A DNA stretch of 64,000 nucleotides from Mytilus californianus (lineage: Eukaryota > Mollusca > Bivalvia > Mytilida > Mytilidae): contig NW_026262738.1 of NCBI RefSeq assembly GCF_021869535.1, positions 186,001-250,000 on the forward strand. The letters are read 5' to 3'. The position numbers and the translations under genes were made by a program. This document shows, piece by piece, positions 22,861 through 37,200 of the stretch; position 1 is the stretch's first letter; each line of letters opens with the position of its first letter. Under the pieces are notes generated by a model that did no database searches, had not been told where the DNA came from, and was given only the letters and a program-made list of their open reading frames with translations.

Positions 22861-25800
22861 CCTAGAAGAGAACTTCTCATACTTTTCATTATAAAGTACA
22901 AATGAAATCTGTCATGTCAGTCACACTGTTGGATGATGAGGTGGAATAGTTTTATTATACAAACCATCCTGAACTACTGAGTTTAAATCATCACACCTCA
23001 GCAAGCACGACTAATTTATGCGCAGACCAACCCATCACACAATAGCCCAAAAGGAATCTGTGATGTACCCGTCCATATTCAGAAGTCATGGAAGTGGGAA
23101 ATACAGACGGCGTGACTTTTTACCCCAATATACCCCAACATACCCCAATATACCTCAAAAAGTAGTTTAAACATAATTTGGTTGAATAACAATGTTACAC
23201 TAGGCATTAAAATGTTATTTTAACGACACTAAGACTTTATTTTATGAATATATTTAATTTTAAATCTCTTTTTTCCTCATAAATTGTTTTGTTCATGTCA
23301 GCCGCTTACGATCACAAAATGACTTTTTACCCCAATATACCCAAATATACTCCAATTAACAGTTTGAATACAATTTCCATGATAAGGAATGATATTACAT
23401 GCAGATTTATTAAAATTGAACACAACTGTTTACATTTTTTGTGCATTTAGAGGCTTTTAAAACAGTTCTTTGTTCATGTGTTGACAAAGGTTACACTAAA
23501 AACCCGAACGAACGAACCTAAAAATAAACCGGTATATTTTTGCAATTTCTTTTTTCTCCCTTAAAATGTTGAGATTGTAAATGCATTTTGTGTTTTGTTT
23601 TCTCTTAAAAATAAGATATGATGTTTTTTTTCTAAAATGAAACTCGAAATTTTTTCTCAAATTTGGATACATTTCTCAAATATTTGTTTTCTTTGAAAAT
23701 AATATATGTTTAACATTTAAAGTTTTCTTTTTATGTCTATAAAATGTTTGTATCTTTCACTCACTTAGGACATTAGTCAGCGGAAATTCAATGTTGGTCA
23801 GGTCGGTGTGTTCACGTTGCTCAGACCAACATCTGATATTGTTTGTCATGCCAAGAAATCCTTGCTCATAACTCCGATGGACCTCCTACGGCATCCATTA
23901 ATTATAGTTAAAGATTAAATAGAAAAATATAAAACTTTCAAATGTAGCGTTATAAAATAAAAATATTCCCTGCGGAACACCCCCAACCCCTTTTTTTGCG
24001 CTCTCTATTTCAACCCTCGAATTAAGCTTTCCAAACTAATTAATTTAAAAATTAAAACCTAGCTTTCTAACTGATCAATTCATGTACCGGACCGGCAACT
24101 CTCGTTATTTTATAAGAAAATCTACAATGCTGTTATACACATGCGTGTTGTCTGCTTGGAGTCTCCGCACAGGCACTTGACTCAGAATACATACCGAATA
24201 TGGAACTACAATTCAAAACATTAAGTCCGAAGGCACATAGAATAACAATGTTTTTTTTGTTTTTTTTTTGTTTTTTTTTTTTTTTTTGGCAAAGGTTGCC
24301 GTGGTAACCCTCCCTGTGTTCAAAATATACATGAAATATCATAACCCTAAGTTTTCGATCTGTTACATGCCAAGAAATCCTTGCTCAAAACTCCAGTGGT
24401 CCTCCTACGGCACCCATTTGTAGATTTGATTTTATTCAACATAATAATGTATGTCCTGCATGTACGTATCGCTTTGAACACGGACATATGTCTATACCAA
24501 ATGGTCAACTGGTCAATATTAATCATCCATGTAATTTGATCTATTGCATTTTTTTTTTAGCTTGCAAAGGTAAAAAATCCATGTCGGGGAAAGGTGGGTT
24601 TTTTTTTTTGTGAAATTTACCGGTAAAAATGGAGTTACAGTGAATCCAATTCAATTTAACAATGGTGGGTTGAACCTGGTTTTACGGCAAGCCATGTTAG
24701 AAATGCCGCTAATTTGACAATAAAATTTGTATTTATGGCGAAATAATACACTATAAAATCTTGAAATTACTGAGGCAAAGGGTTTTTTATTTAATTGCGA
24801 ACATATCAAAAGTATTATGCAGAAAAAAAAATCGGCACTTTACAATCTTTAATTAAGCACAAAATATTTTATCAATAAAAAAAAGTGCACTCATATATCT
24901 TGGCTGCTTTATTTATCATGATTGAAGAATGTTGAAAATCTGTAATATATCTTGATTGCTGTTTCATTGAATATCTCACATATACTTTATTAATATTCAG
25001 AATGCTTTAAAATTGTTCTTAACATCAGGAAAAAAAACTTGAATTGTGTCTTTTGTTTTAAAAATCAAGACACATATTTGCTAATTCAATCTTTATATTT
25101 CTGTGCTCTATGACGGGTACATCATAGAGAGATAGGAGAGATCGATATGGTGAGGAGTGAATTAATCGGGTTATAAAAAATTAGTGTTTTTTTCGAATGA
25201 TTTTGATTTTTTTTCTAAAATTAAATTATCTATACAAATTTGCATTTTTGCTATTACAAAGGTATATAGCTATAATAAAAGAATTAAACAGCTTGAATGA
25301 TACAATTGTCAGAGGAAAATGCTTTTGATGTTCTGTTAAATCAGAGGAGAAAGTTTAAGATATCAAGGGATCTCCACAAGATTTGAGAAAAAAAAATCGT
25401 TTTTCCAATTTTTAATCATATAAATTTCCATACTCTTTAAATAACTAATTTCTAATCTAAATATCTATTTATATGTAAAAAAAATTGTACTTAGAAATAA
25501 TTTCATTCCGATATATAAAACAGCAGAAAACCAAACGAAAAAAAAAACTCATAGATGCATACGAAACTTCAATGAATTATTGAATTTATCAAAATAACGA
25601 CTATTATATAACTGATAAAAATCTATCGGATAAAACTACCATTTATCAATACGAGACAAAATATATCCCATTGGAGTCAAATTTCTCCGATGGATTCATA
25701 ATGGACAAAAATATCCTCAGTAACGGAAAAAAATACCCCCATGGTAAAAAATCAGTCATTTTTTAATATTCCTAGAGGGTTAACAAAGTTATCATGAACA

Positions 25801-26431
25801 CGATGAACAGTTAATCCGAGAAAGTGTTAAATGTTTATTTTAAATAAATTAAAGAATTATTATGATAATGCCACAAATTTAACTATTTTATCAGAAAATC
25901 AATAATTGTAAAATAACTTAAAACCCGTCAACGCAATTTCAAGTAAAAAAAATAATATATAAAAACTTTCTAAAACGGAATACTTGATATATTTGCCTAA
26001 TCCTTTACTTTATTTACAAGATGCCTTCAAATACATCTGATGTTTATTTTTATTTTATATGCCATAAAATGTATTAACCTAGTTTAAATGAAAATAAAGA
26101 ACAGAGAATCAAAATATTGTGAAGAGAAAATACATAGCCGTGTTAAATTCGCCTCAGTTTGTTTATTGAAGTTTGATATCCAACTTCTTAACCACAATCT
26201 ACATTTACCCGACAACCTTGTATATTGTATATTCTTGATGGAATGCCGCATGTTCATGTGACCATCAGGTACTGAGAAAAATATGTTATAGTATAAACTC
26301 TGTCAAAACCAAAATGATTGAATATATCTAATTTAAATTAATTCATGCAGTAAAACAAATCTTGAATGAGTGAAATTATAAAATAATTATTTTTTAAGCT
26401 TTTATCTTTATTGCGTTTATATAAAAAAGAA
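22861..26431. other. AT-rich region with short repeats, no gene
   Basis: 'gactttttaccccaatatac' recurs at 23,116 and 23,323 with related flanks, and 'accccaatat' is tandem at 23,123-23,155. A roughly 55-bp word ('catgccaagaaatccttgct') occurs at 23,848 and 24,367. A T/G-rich run lies at 24,250-24,288. A short 'ggtgggttgaacctggtttt' repeat piece sits at 24,664. I see no exon. Confidence 0.55.
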
Positions 26432-26990
26432 GATGTGGTATGATTGCCAATAAGACAACTCTCCACAACAGACCAAATAACACAGAATTTAACAACTATA
26501 GGTCACTGTACGGCCTTCAACAATGAGCAAAGCCCATACCGCACAGTCAGCTATAAAAGGCCCCGAAATGACAATGTAAAACAATACAAACGAGAAAACT
26601 AACGGCCTAATTTATGTACAAAAAATGAACGAAAAACAAATATGTAACATATAAACAAACGACAACCACTGAATTACAGGCTCCTGACTTGGGACAGACA
26701 CAAACATACAGAATGTGGCGGGGTTAAACATGTTTGCGGGATCCCAACCCTCCCCCTAATCCTGGGTCAGTGGTGCAACAGGACACTACAAGAACTGTAC
26801 AAAACAATAAACAAATAACGCATATAATCAACAACAACAACCACTCAATTACAGGCTCCTGGCATGGGACAGGCACTTATAGAAGGTTAAGCCTACATGT
26901 GAAAAAAAGCGGGAAACGGACTTGTGATAGACAAATAGACAACTATAAAAACATATTTATTGTTATTTTCTTTAGTTAAAAAATGTAGAA
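26432..26990 (-). repeat. Penelope-like 3' tail (type T2), 5'-truncated
   Basis: Read on the plus strand it begins 'aagatgtggtatgattgcca' and runs through 'acggcctaatttatgtac' to 'gtggcggggttaaacatgtt'. The same sequence at 50,525-51,273 follows a reverse transcriptase on the minus strand, so this is the tail of that family on the minus strand. The 81-codon frame at 26,734 is not a gene. Confidence 0.75.
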
Positions 26991-27885
26991 AATACCCGAT
27001 TTAGACAACCTCATTACACATAATCTGTGTTGAAAAGCATTGAATGCATGGGAGTTTGTATTTTTTCTCTTATATTCGTAAATATTTTCTACGCCTAAAG
27101 TGTTATCAATGTTTACATTGTTCTTATTAGTCCTGAATATGCATCAAATATTTGCCACTGAACGTTGTGGAATCAACGATCATGTAATCAATTAATGTAA
27201 TAGAAAATAAACACAACTGGTTTCATACCAAGCCAAAGAAATTAAATAAATAAAGTACGTTGACAACTTACTGATCACGTCAGAACGGTCAGACTTACGG
27301 AGGGATATGTAGCTGTATTTATAGTACGAATCACACCTCTAACACAATTGTAAGAAGGGAAAAACCATGAATGACACAGGACAAAACTCCTATATTTTTA
27401 TTTTATCATGGGAATTATAACGCTTAATTATCTATATATTGTTTACTTCAAAAATGAAATCGACAATCAGATTATACCACACCAGCTATTTAATTGCAAA
27501 ACAAGCACAAAAATGGTAAGCGGAAAGGTGTATTGAATGTAGAATGTATTCCTTTTTTCTCTTTATTTTCTAAACCTTCGTGTTACCGTAACGACAGAAA
27601 GTTTCAACACTTGTAAAAATCTTTTTTCTTTTCTTTTCTAAAAAAAATAGGTTCTTTTTTTCTGGCACAAATATGATTACACTATTTTGGATCTCGATAA
27701 ACAAAAAATTTCTTTAACTCGCCATAGACAAATCGACCAGGTTCGACCTCATGACCACGTATACCACAAGTAGACGATACAGTATGTCTCCTCTTGTCAA
27801 TCATACAGGTCTTATTTCCGGAGTGCAACCGATACAAGTGCTATGGCAATTAAATCGTACATGCCTGTTAAGTCCTTTTGTTTTA
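26991..27885. other. No feature seen
   Basis: AT-rich single-copy sequence within this window. Confidence 0.5.
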
Positions 27886-29092
27886 TAAAAAGACCATAAA
27901 CCCACTTATTCATGGTATGGTATCAATATTTCTGACCTGACACTACGTACTTTTTATTGCTTAATTCTATAGAATTCAATATGCAATGTTTCCGGTTCTT
28001 TCGGGAGTATTCCCAGGTAAACCCTCATCAGAGGCCGACCTTAAGCTATTTATTTCGTATCTAGTATCATAGATAGATGTGTGTCTGTTTCATAACAGTT
28101 TTTTTATTTAATTTGTTAACTACACGTGCATATAGGTCTACGTTGTAGCTAGTCTTTTTACAGACTAAAGAAACTGACAAGTAGATCAGCACCTTTGGTT
28201 AATTATTCATATATATAATGAAAAGACTTAATGTCTTTATTCTCGTAATCTAATCTATCATAAATCTACACGAGATCTAATAGTTAGTAGTTATCAGTGC
28301 TATACTGTTGAATTCACACTAGACTGCCGTGTATGTTTTAACACCTATTTGGTAATATACCAATGTCTCCATGTTTAACATTTGAAGAGGTTTGTGTAGA
28401 TACCATGTCGGGTCTATGCATGAATATAACAGGAACCATTCTGTTTTCCCTTGTACGTGATCTCTTGAAATAAATCGGCATCACGTCTTTTTACATCTGT
28501 TTCACAGTATAATGATTGTATACTAAAGCCTCCCGTGGTGGGGTATTGTGAATCAATGTCTTCGGCTTAATGATTAATTATCATGTTGCCAATATTCTTA
28601 TTGTTTTTTAAACCAATATCTGGTTTGGATTTAGATAGTTTGTTTTTGTTTTTTTTTATTTTTTTGGTTTTTTTGTTTTTGTTTTTTTTGGCAATCGGAT
28701 CTTTCCGAATTATATACCAAATTTTGTTATTACCGTGTTAAGATATTCAAGATATTTCTGCCACTTGTTTTCTAATATTTGGTTTCTTTCGAAGTTGCTG
28801 TCTGCATCTATGCTAACTCAGCCTAACTGTATTTGTTAGGGAGGAATCCGCAAGACATTTACACTTTAGACCGTATTTATACGTTTACCTTATAAGTACA
28901 TGTTGCTATTGATTCTAAGAATTCTCGTACCTTCAGAAGGAATGAAAACAATGTACTATTTCAAATAGTTGTTCACTTTGTTCACCTTCTTCATTAAATA
29001 TATTAAATCCATCAATTCTCATTCTTTAGTGAAATTTAATATTATTTTCGTAGGGTATTTCTCTGTTTTATGTCTATAATTATGGTTAAATA
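27886..29092 (+). repeat. 1.2-kb repeat R3, copy A
   Basis: Begins 'ttttgttttataaaaagacc', ends near 'ctataattatggttaaatat'. It is repeated as B (32,027-32,902, direct, truncated), B2 (32,903-33,022, direct, first 120 bp only) and C (33,023-34,248, inverted, full length). The copies are nearly identical, so the duplication is recent. There is no coding frame. A T/G-rich run at 28,640-28,690 varies in length between copies. Confidence 0.9.
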
Positions 29093-29150
29093 TAGCAATA
29101 TCAGATATTTCCAGGGAGGCAACTCTGCCCATTGAAACGCCATCGATCTG

Positions 29151-31610
29151 TTGCTAGTATAATAGTATTACTTTCGTTGTTCATTGACAATCATATTTAT
29201 TTGTTAGTTGTTTCCATGTAACCTTCAACGGCTTGACATAATAATTATTATCGATATTAGTTGCTTAACGTCCTGTTGCCAATATTTCATGTATGTTTAG
29301 GACTGTGATATAGTGATGACATAAGGTTGTTTGCTAGTATAATAGTATAACTTCCATAGTTCGTTGACAATCATATTAGTTGTAGTTATTTTCCATGCTA
29401 CCTTCTAAGGTTTGACATGATACAGCGATATATTAACGATTTTTGGTTGCTTAGAATCCAGTGGCAAATATTTCATGTATGTTAAGGAATATGATATAGT
29501 GATGACATAAGGTTGTTTGCTAGTATAATAGTATAACTTCCATAGTTCATTGACAATCATATTAATTTGTAGTTAGTTTCCATGCTACCTTGTAAGGTTT
29601 GACATGATATAGCGATAAATTAAAGATTTTTAGCTGCTAAGCATCCAGTGGCAAATATTTCATGTATGTTTAGGACTATGATATAGTGATGACATAAGGT
29701 TGTTTGCTAGTATAATAGTACAACTTCCATAGTTCATTGACAATCATATTAGTTTGTAGTAAGTTTCCATGCTACCTTCTAAGGTTTGGCATGATACAGC
29801 GATAGATTAAAGATTGTTGGTTGCTTAGCCTCCAGTGGCAAATATTTCATGTATGTTTAGGACTATGATATAGTGATGACATAAGGTTGTTTGCTAGTAT
29901 AATAGTATAACTTCCATAGTTCATTGACAATCATATTAGTTTGTAGTTAGTTTCCATGCTACCTTCCAAGGTTTGACACGATACAGCGATGAATTATTGA
30001 TTGTGGTTACTTAAAGTCCAGTGACAAATATTTCATGTATGTTTTAGACGATGATATATATAGTGATAACATAAGGTTGTTTGCTAGTATAATAGTATAA
30101 CTTCCATAGTTCATTGACAATCATATTAGTTTGTAGTTAGTTTTCATGATACCTTCTAAGGTTTGACATGATACAGCATCCAGTGGCAAATATACCATGT
30201 ATGTTTAGGACTATGATATAGTGATGACATAAGGTTGCTTGCTAGTATAATAGTATAACTTCCATAGTTCATTGACAATCATATTAGTTTGTAGTTAGTT
30301 TCCATGCTACCTTCTAAGGTTTGACATGATATAGCGATAAATTAACGATTGTTGGTTGCTTAGCATCCAGTTGCAAATATTTCATGTATGTTTAGGACTA
30401 TGATATAGTGATGACATAAGGTTGTTTGCTAGTATAATAGTATAACTTCCATAGATCATTGACAATCATATTAGTTTGTAGTTAGTTTTCATGATACTTT
30501 CTAAGGTTTGACATGATACAGCGATAAATTAAAGTTTGTTGGTTGCTTAGCATCCAGTGGCAAATATTTCATGTACGTTTAGAACTATGATACATATAGT
30601 GGTGAAACAAGGATGTTTGCTAGTATAATAGTATAACTTCCATAGTTCATTGACAATCATATTAGTTTGTAGTTAATTTTCATGCTACCTTCTAAGGTTT
30701 GACATGAAATAGTGAGGAATTGAAGATTTGTTGGTTGCTTAGCATCCAGTGGCAAATATTTCATGTATGTTTAGAAATATGATACATATAGTGGTGGAAC
30801 AAGGTTGTTTGCTAGTATAATAGTATAACTTCCATAGTTCATTGACAATCATATTATTGTAATTAGTTTCCATGCTACCTTCTAATGTTTGACATGAAAC
30901 AGCGATGAACTAAAGATTTGTTGGTTGCTTAGCATCCAGTGGCAAATATTTCATGTATGTTTAGGACTATGATATAGTGATGACATAAGGTTGTTTGCTA
31001 GTATAAAAGTATAACTTCCATAGTTCATTGACAATCATATTAGTTTGTAGTTAGTTTCCATGCTACCTTCTGAGGTTTGACATGATTCAGCGATGAATTA
31101 AAGATTTGTTGGTTGCTTAGCATCCAGTGGCAAATATTTCATGTATGTTTAGAACTATGATACATATAGTGGTGAAACAAGGTTGTTTGCTAGTATAATA
31201 GTATAACTTCCATAGTTCATTGACAATCATATTAGTTTGTAGTTAGTTTCCATGCTACCTTCTAAGGTTTGACACGATACAGCGATGAATTATTGATTGT
31301 GGTTACTTAAAGTCAAGTGACAAATATTTCATGTATGTTTTAGACGATGATATATATAGTGATAACATAAGGTTGTTTGCTAGTATAATAGTATAACTTC
31401 CCTTAGCTAGTTCATTTACAATCATATCAGTTTGTAAATTATTTTCCATTTTGCCTTCTTAGGTTTAACATAGTGATGAATTATTGATTGTTGATTGCTA
31501 TACGTCCAATTGCAAATATTTCAAGTATGTTTAAGGACTATGTTGACATAAGGTTGTTTGCTAGTATAATAGTATAACTTCCATGTTTCAGTCAAATATG
31601 ATTCGGTATC
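29151..31610 (+). repeat. Satellite array, unit about 187 bp, 14 copies
   Basis: The word 'ttgctagtataatagta' starts at 29,151, 29,331, 29,517, 29,704, 29,891, 30,081, 30,239, 30,426, 30,617, 30,809, 30,995, 31,187, 31,377 and 31,558. Spacing is 180-192 bp, with one short unit of 158 bp that lacks the 'gcgataaattaa' part. Outer units are more diverged, as expected for array edges. An AT dinucleotide run follows at 31,620. Confidence 0.95.
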
Positions 31611-31639
31611 ATTTTCCAATATATATATATATATATGTA

Positions 31640-32026
31640 TATCAGTGTCTTGTATGTTATATGCATACATTTTGTTTCTGTATTATTTTATTTTTATTTT
31701 TATTCATTACTTTATTGTTTCAGGTATATCTTTGTTTACTATGTAAATAGTGATAGCTATATAGTAGATCTATGTTATTTACATAATTAGTTACATGTAT
31801 ATTGTATAAGATGTACAGTGTTATATACATAAAGAAAGATGTACAGTATTATATACATATAGAATTGTATACTATTTCATTGTGCATATAGTATAGTGTC
31901 GTACGTAGTTTCTCGATCAGAAATACGTCGTACCAAAGAAAAAATAAGGATCAAAAATTCTATAATTAAATAGAACCTGATTCAACGGGTGAGATCACAA
32001 CTAGTGAAATATTCACCGTATCAAAT
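31640..32026. other. AT-rich spacer
   Basis: A small duplication, 'gatgtacagt(g/a)ttatatacat', occurs at 31,811 and 31,839. Nothing else is seen. Confidence 0.5.
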
Positions 32027-33022
32027 TTTTTTATAAAAAGACCATAAACCCACTTATTCATGGTATGGTATCAATATTTCTGACCTGACACTACGTACTT
32101 TTTATTGCTTAATTCTTTAGAATTCAATATGCAATGTTTCGGGTTCTTTCGGGAGTATTCCCAGGTAAACCCTCATCAGAGGCCGACCTTTAGCTATTTA
32201 TTTCGTATCTAGTATCATAGATAGATGCGTGTCTGTTTCATAACAGTTTTTTTTATTTAATTTATTAACTACACGTGCATATAGGTCTACGTTGTAGCTA
32301 GTCTTTTTACAGACTTAAGAAACTGACAAGTAGATCAGCACCTTTGGTTAATTATTCATATATATAATGAAAAGACTTATTGTCTTTATTCTCGTAATCT
32401 AATCTATCATAAATCTACACGAGATCTAATAGTTAGTAGTTATCAGTGCTATACTGTTGAATTCACACTAGACTGCCGTGTATGTTTAAACACATATTTG
32501 GTAATATACCAATGTCTCCATGTTTAACAATTGAAGAGGTTTGTGTAGATACCATGTCGGGTCTATGCATGAATATAACAGGAACCATTCTGTTTTCCCT
32601 TGTACGTGATCTCTTGAAATAAATCGGCATCACGTCTTTTTACATCTGTTTCACAGTATAATGATTGTATACTAAAGCCTCCCGTGGTGGGGTATTGTGA
32701 ATCAATGTCTTCGGCTTAATGATTAATTATCATGTTGCCAATATTCTTATTGTTTTTAAACCAATATCTAGTTTGGATTTAGATAGTTTGTTTTTGTTTT
32801 TTTTTAGTTTTTTTGTTTTTGTTTTTTTTTTGGCAATCGGATCTTTCCGAATTATATACCAAATTTTGTTATTACCGTGTTAAGATATTCAAGATATTTC
32901 TTTTTGTTTTATAAAAAGACCATAAACCCACTTATTCATGGTATGGTATCAATATTTCTGACCTGACACTACGTACTTTTTATTGCTTAATTCTTTAGAA
33001 TTTAATATGCAATGTTTCGGGT
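32027..33022 (+). repeat. R3 copies B (truncated) and B2 (120-bp start)
   Basis: B matches copy A from its first bases up to 'aagatattcaagatatttc' and stops. There the sequence restarts with 'tttttgttttataaaaagacc' (B2), which runs only to 'caatgtttcgggtt' before the inverted copy C begins. Confidence 0.9.
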
Positions 33023-34248
33023 TTATATTTTAACCATAATTATAGACATAAAACAGAGAAATACCCTACGAAAATAATATTAAATTCCACTAAAGAATGA
33101 GAATTGATGGATTTAATATATTTAATGAAGAAGGTGAACAAAGTGAACAACTATTTGAAATAGTACATTGTTTTCATTCCTTCTGAAGGTACGAGAATTC
33201 TTAGAATCAATAGCAACATGTACTTATAAGATAAACGTATAAATACGGTCTAAAGTGTAAATGTCTTGCGGATTCCTCCCTAACAAATACAGTTAGGCTG
33301 AGTTAGCATAGATGCAGACAGCAACTTCGAAAGAAACCAAATATTAGAAAACAAGTGGCAGAAATATCTTGAATATCTTAACACGGTAATAACAAAATTT
33401 GGTATATAATTCGGAAAGATCCGATTGCCAAAAACAAAAAAAAAAAACAAAAAAAAAAAAACTAAAAAAAAAAAAAAAAAAAAAACTATCTAAATCCCAA
33501 CCAGATATTGGTTTAAAAAACAATAAGAATATTGGCAACATGATAATTAATCAGTAAGCCGAAGACATTGATTCACAATACCCCACCACGGGAGGCTTTA
33601 GTATACAATCATTATACTGTGAAACAGATGTAAAAAGACGTGATGCCGATTTATTTAAAGAGATCACGTACAAGGGAAAACAGAATGGTTCCTGTTATAT
33701 TCATGCATAGACCCGACATGGTATCTACACAAACCTCTTCAATTGTTAAACATCGAGACATTGGTATATTACCAAATAGGTGTTAAAACATACACGGCAG
33801 TCTAGTGTGAATTCAACAGTATAGCACTGATAACTACTAACTATTAGATCTCGTGTAGATTTATGATAGATTAGATTACGAGAATAAAGACAATAAGTCT
33901 TTTCATTATATATATGAATAATTAACCAAAGGTGCTGATCTACTTGGTCAGTTTCTTTAGTCTGTATAAAGACTAGCTACAACGTAGACCTATATGCACG
34001 TGTAGTTAATAAATTAAATAAAAAAAACTGTTATGAAACAGACACACATCTATCTATGATACTAGATACGAAATAAATAGCTAAAGGTCGTCCTCTGATG
34101 AGGGTTTACCTGGGAATACTCCCGAAAGAACCCGAAACATTGCATATTGAATTCTAAAGAATTAAGCAATAAAAAGTACGTAGTGTCAGGTCAGAAATAT
34201 TGATACCATACCATGAATAAGTGGGTTTATGGTCTTTTTATAAAACAA
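33023..34248 (-). repeat. R3 copy C, inverted and full length
   Basis: Reverse complement of copy A over its whole length, ending at 'ggtctttttataaaacaaaa'. A 65-codon frame here is poly-T/poly-A coding and is not a gene. Confidence 0.9.
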
Positions 34249-34261
34249 AAAATACAGATAC

Positions 34262-37200
34262 TGATACTGACTTTAGTGACAGTTTTATATAACGAATACA
34301 GAGATGAAATGCTGGCACTCTAAATTAAAGCGGACAAGATTTTGTTATCATTGTATTGCAATGTTGCTGTCATTTGTATTATACAATCCATCCTGACATC
34401 AAAATATTGCTGATTTACTATGCGGCTGCCGCTATATAGGTGCAAATATGGTCAGTTTTGTTTGATACTTTAAAATAGTTTTGTTATACGAGTCAGCCTG
34501 AGGTATCAAAACTACTGAAATTTTGTTGCGAGACAATATTTTTAATAGAAAGAGGACATGCTGGCTATCTAGATTGATGGGGACAAATTTTTGTTGTCAT
34601 TGTAGTGCAATGTTGCTGTAATTTGTATTATACAATCCATCCTCACATCAAAATATTGCTGATTTACTTTGCGGCTATATGCTGATTTACTATGCGGCTA
34701 TATAGATTTACATACATGACATAATAAAGTGCTAATATGATCAGTTTTGGCTGATGCTTTAAAATAATTTTGTTATACAAGTCAGCCTGAGGTATCAAAA
34801 CTACTAAAATTTTCATGCGAGACAATATTTTGAATAAAAAGAGGACATGCTGGCTATCTACATGTAGATTGATGGGGACAAATTTTTGTTGTCATTGTGT
34901 TGCAATGTTGCTGTCATTTAATTTGTATAATGCAATCCATTCTGACATCAAAATATTGTTGTTTACTATGCGGCTATATAGATTTACATAATAAAGTGCA
35001 AATATGGTCAGTTTTGGTTGATGCGTTTAAATAATTTTGTTATACTAGTCAGCCTTAGGTATTAAAATTACTGAAATTTTGTTGCGAGACAATATTTTGA
35101 ATAAAAAGAGGACATGCTGGCAATCTAAATTGATGGGGATAATTTTTGTTGTCATTGTGTTGCAATGTTGCTGTCATTTGTATTATACAATCCATTCTGA
35201 CAATAAAATATAGCTGCTTTACTATGTGGCTATATAGATATACATAATATTAAAAGTGCAAATATGGTCAGTTTTGGTTGATGCTGTAAAATAATTTTGT
35301 TATACAAGTCAGCCTGAGGTATCAAAACTACTGAAATTTTCTTAAGAGACAATATTTTGAATAAAAAGAGGACATGCTGGCTATCTAGATTGATGGGGAC
35401 ACATTTTTGTTGTCATTGTATTGCAATGTTGCTGTCATTTGTATTATACAATCCATCCTGACATCAAAATATTGCTGATTTACTATGCGGCTATATAGAT
35501 TTACATAATAAAGTGCAAATATGGTCAGTTTTGGTTGATACTTTAAAATAGTTTTGTTATATGAGTCAGCCTGAGGTATCAAAACTACTGAAATTTTGTT
35601 GCGTGACAATATTTTGAATAAAAAGAGGACATGCTGGCTATCTAGATTGATGGGAATAAATTTTTGTTGTCATTGTATTGCAATGTTGCTGTCATTTGTA
35701 TTATACAATCCATCCTGACATCAAAATATTGCTGGTTTACTATGTGGCTATATAGATATACATAATAATGTGCAAATATGGTCAGTTTTTGTTGATGCGT
35801 TTCAATAATTTTGTTATACTAGTCAGCCTTAGGTATCAAAATTACTGAAATTTTGTTGCGAGACAATATTTTGAATAAAAAGAGGACATGCTGGCAATCT
35901 AAATTGATGGGGATAATTTTTGATGTCATTGTGTTGCAATGTTGCTGTCATTTGTATTATACCATCCATTCTGACAATAAAATATAGCTGCTTTACTATG
36001 TGGCTATATAGATATACATAATATTAAAAGTGCAAATATGGTCAGTTTTGGTTGATGCTGTAAAATAATTTTGTTATACAAGTCAGCCTGAGGTATCAAA
36101 ACTACTGAAATTTTCTTACGAGACAATATTTTGAATAAAAAGAGGACATGCTGGCTATCTAGATTGATGGGGACAAATTTTTGTTGTCATTGTATTGCAA
36201 TGTTGCTGTCATTTGTATTATACAATCCATCCTGACATCAAAATATTGCTGATTTACTATGCGGCTATATAGATTTACATAATAAAGTGCAAATATGGTC
36301 AGTTTTGGTTGATACTTTAAAATAGTTTTGTTATATGAGTCAGCCTGAGGTATCAAAACTACTGAAATTTTCTTGTGACACAATATTTTGAATAAAAAGA
36401 GGACATGCTGGCTATCTAGATTGATGGGGACAAATTTTTGTTGTCATTGTGTTGCAATGTTGCTGTCATTTGTATAATGCAATCCATTCTGACAACAAAA
36501 TATTGCTGATTTACTATGCGGCTATATAGATTTACATAATAATAAAATGCAAATATGGTCAGTTTTGGTTGATGCGTTTAAATAATTTTGTTATACTCGT
36601 CAGCCTTAGGTATCAAAATTACTGAAAAATTGTTGCGAGACCATATTTTAATTAAAAAGAGGACATGCTGGCTATCTAAATTGATGGGTATATTTTTTGT
36701 CGTCATTGTGTTGCAATGTTGCTGTCATTTGTATTATACAATCCATTCTGACATCAAAATATTGCTGATTTACTATGCGGCTATATAGATTTACATGATA
36801 AAGTGCAAATATGGTCAGTTTTGGTTGATGCTTTAAAATAATTTTGTTATACGAGTCAGCCTGAGGTATCAAAACTACTGAAATTTTCTTGCGATACAAT
36901 ATTTTGAATAAAAGAGGTCATGCTGGCTATCTAGATTGATCAGGACAACTTTTTGTTGTCATTGTATTGCACTGTTGCTGTCATTTGTGTTATACAATCC
37001 ATCCTGACAACAAGATATTGCTGATTTACTATGTGGCTTTATAGATATACATCATAAAGTGCAAATATGGTCAGTTTTTGTTGATGCGTTAACATAATTT
37101 TGTTATACGAGTCAACCTGAGGTATCAAAACTACTGAAATTTTGTTGCGAGACAATATATTGAATAAAAAGAGGACATGCTGGCAATCTAGATTGATGGG

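Noticed and set aside
29151-31610. CRISPR-like regular array
   Set aside because: Whole units repeat with no unique spacers, the period is about 187 bp, and the context is eukaryotic.
35385-36899. Three near-identical minus-strand frames of 74-75 codons
   Set aside because: They sit in successive satellite units and are similar only because the units are; flanking units have the frame broken.
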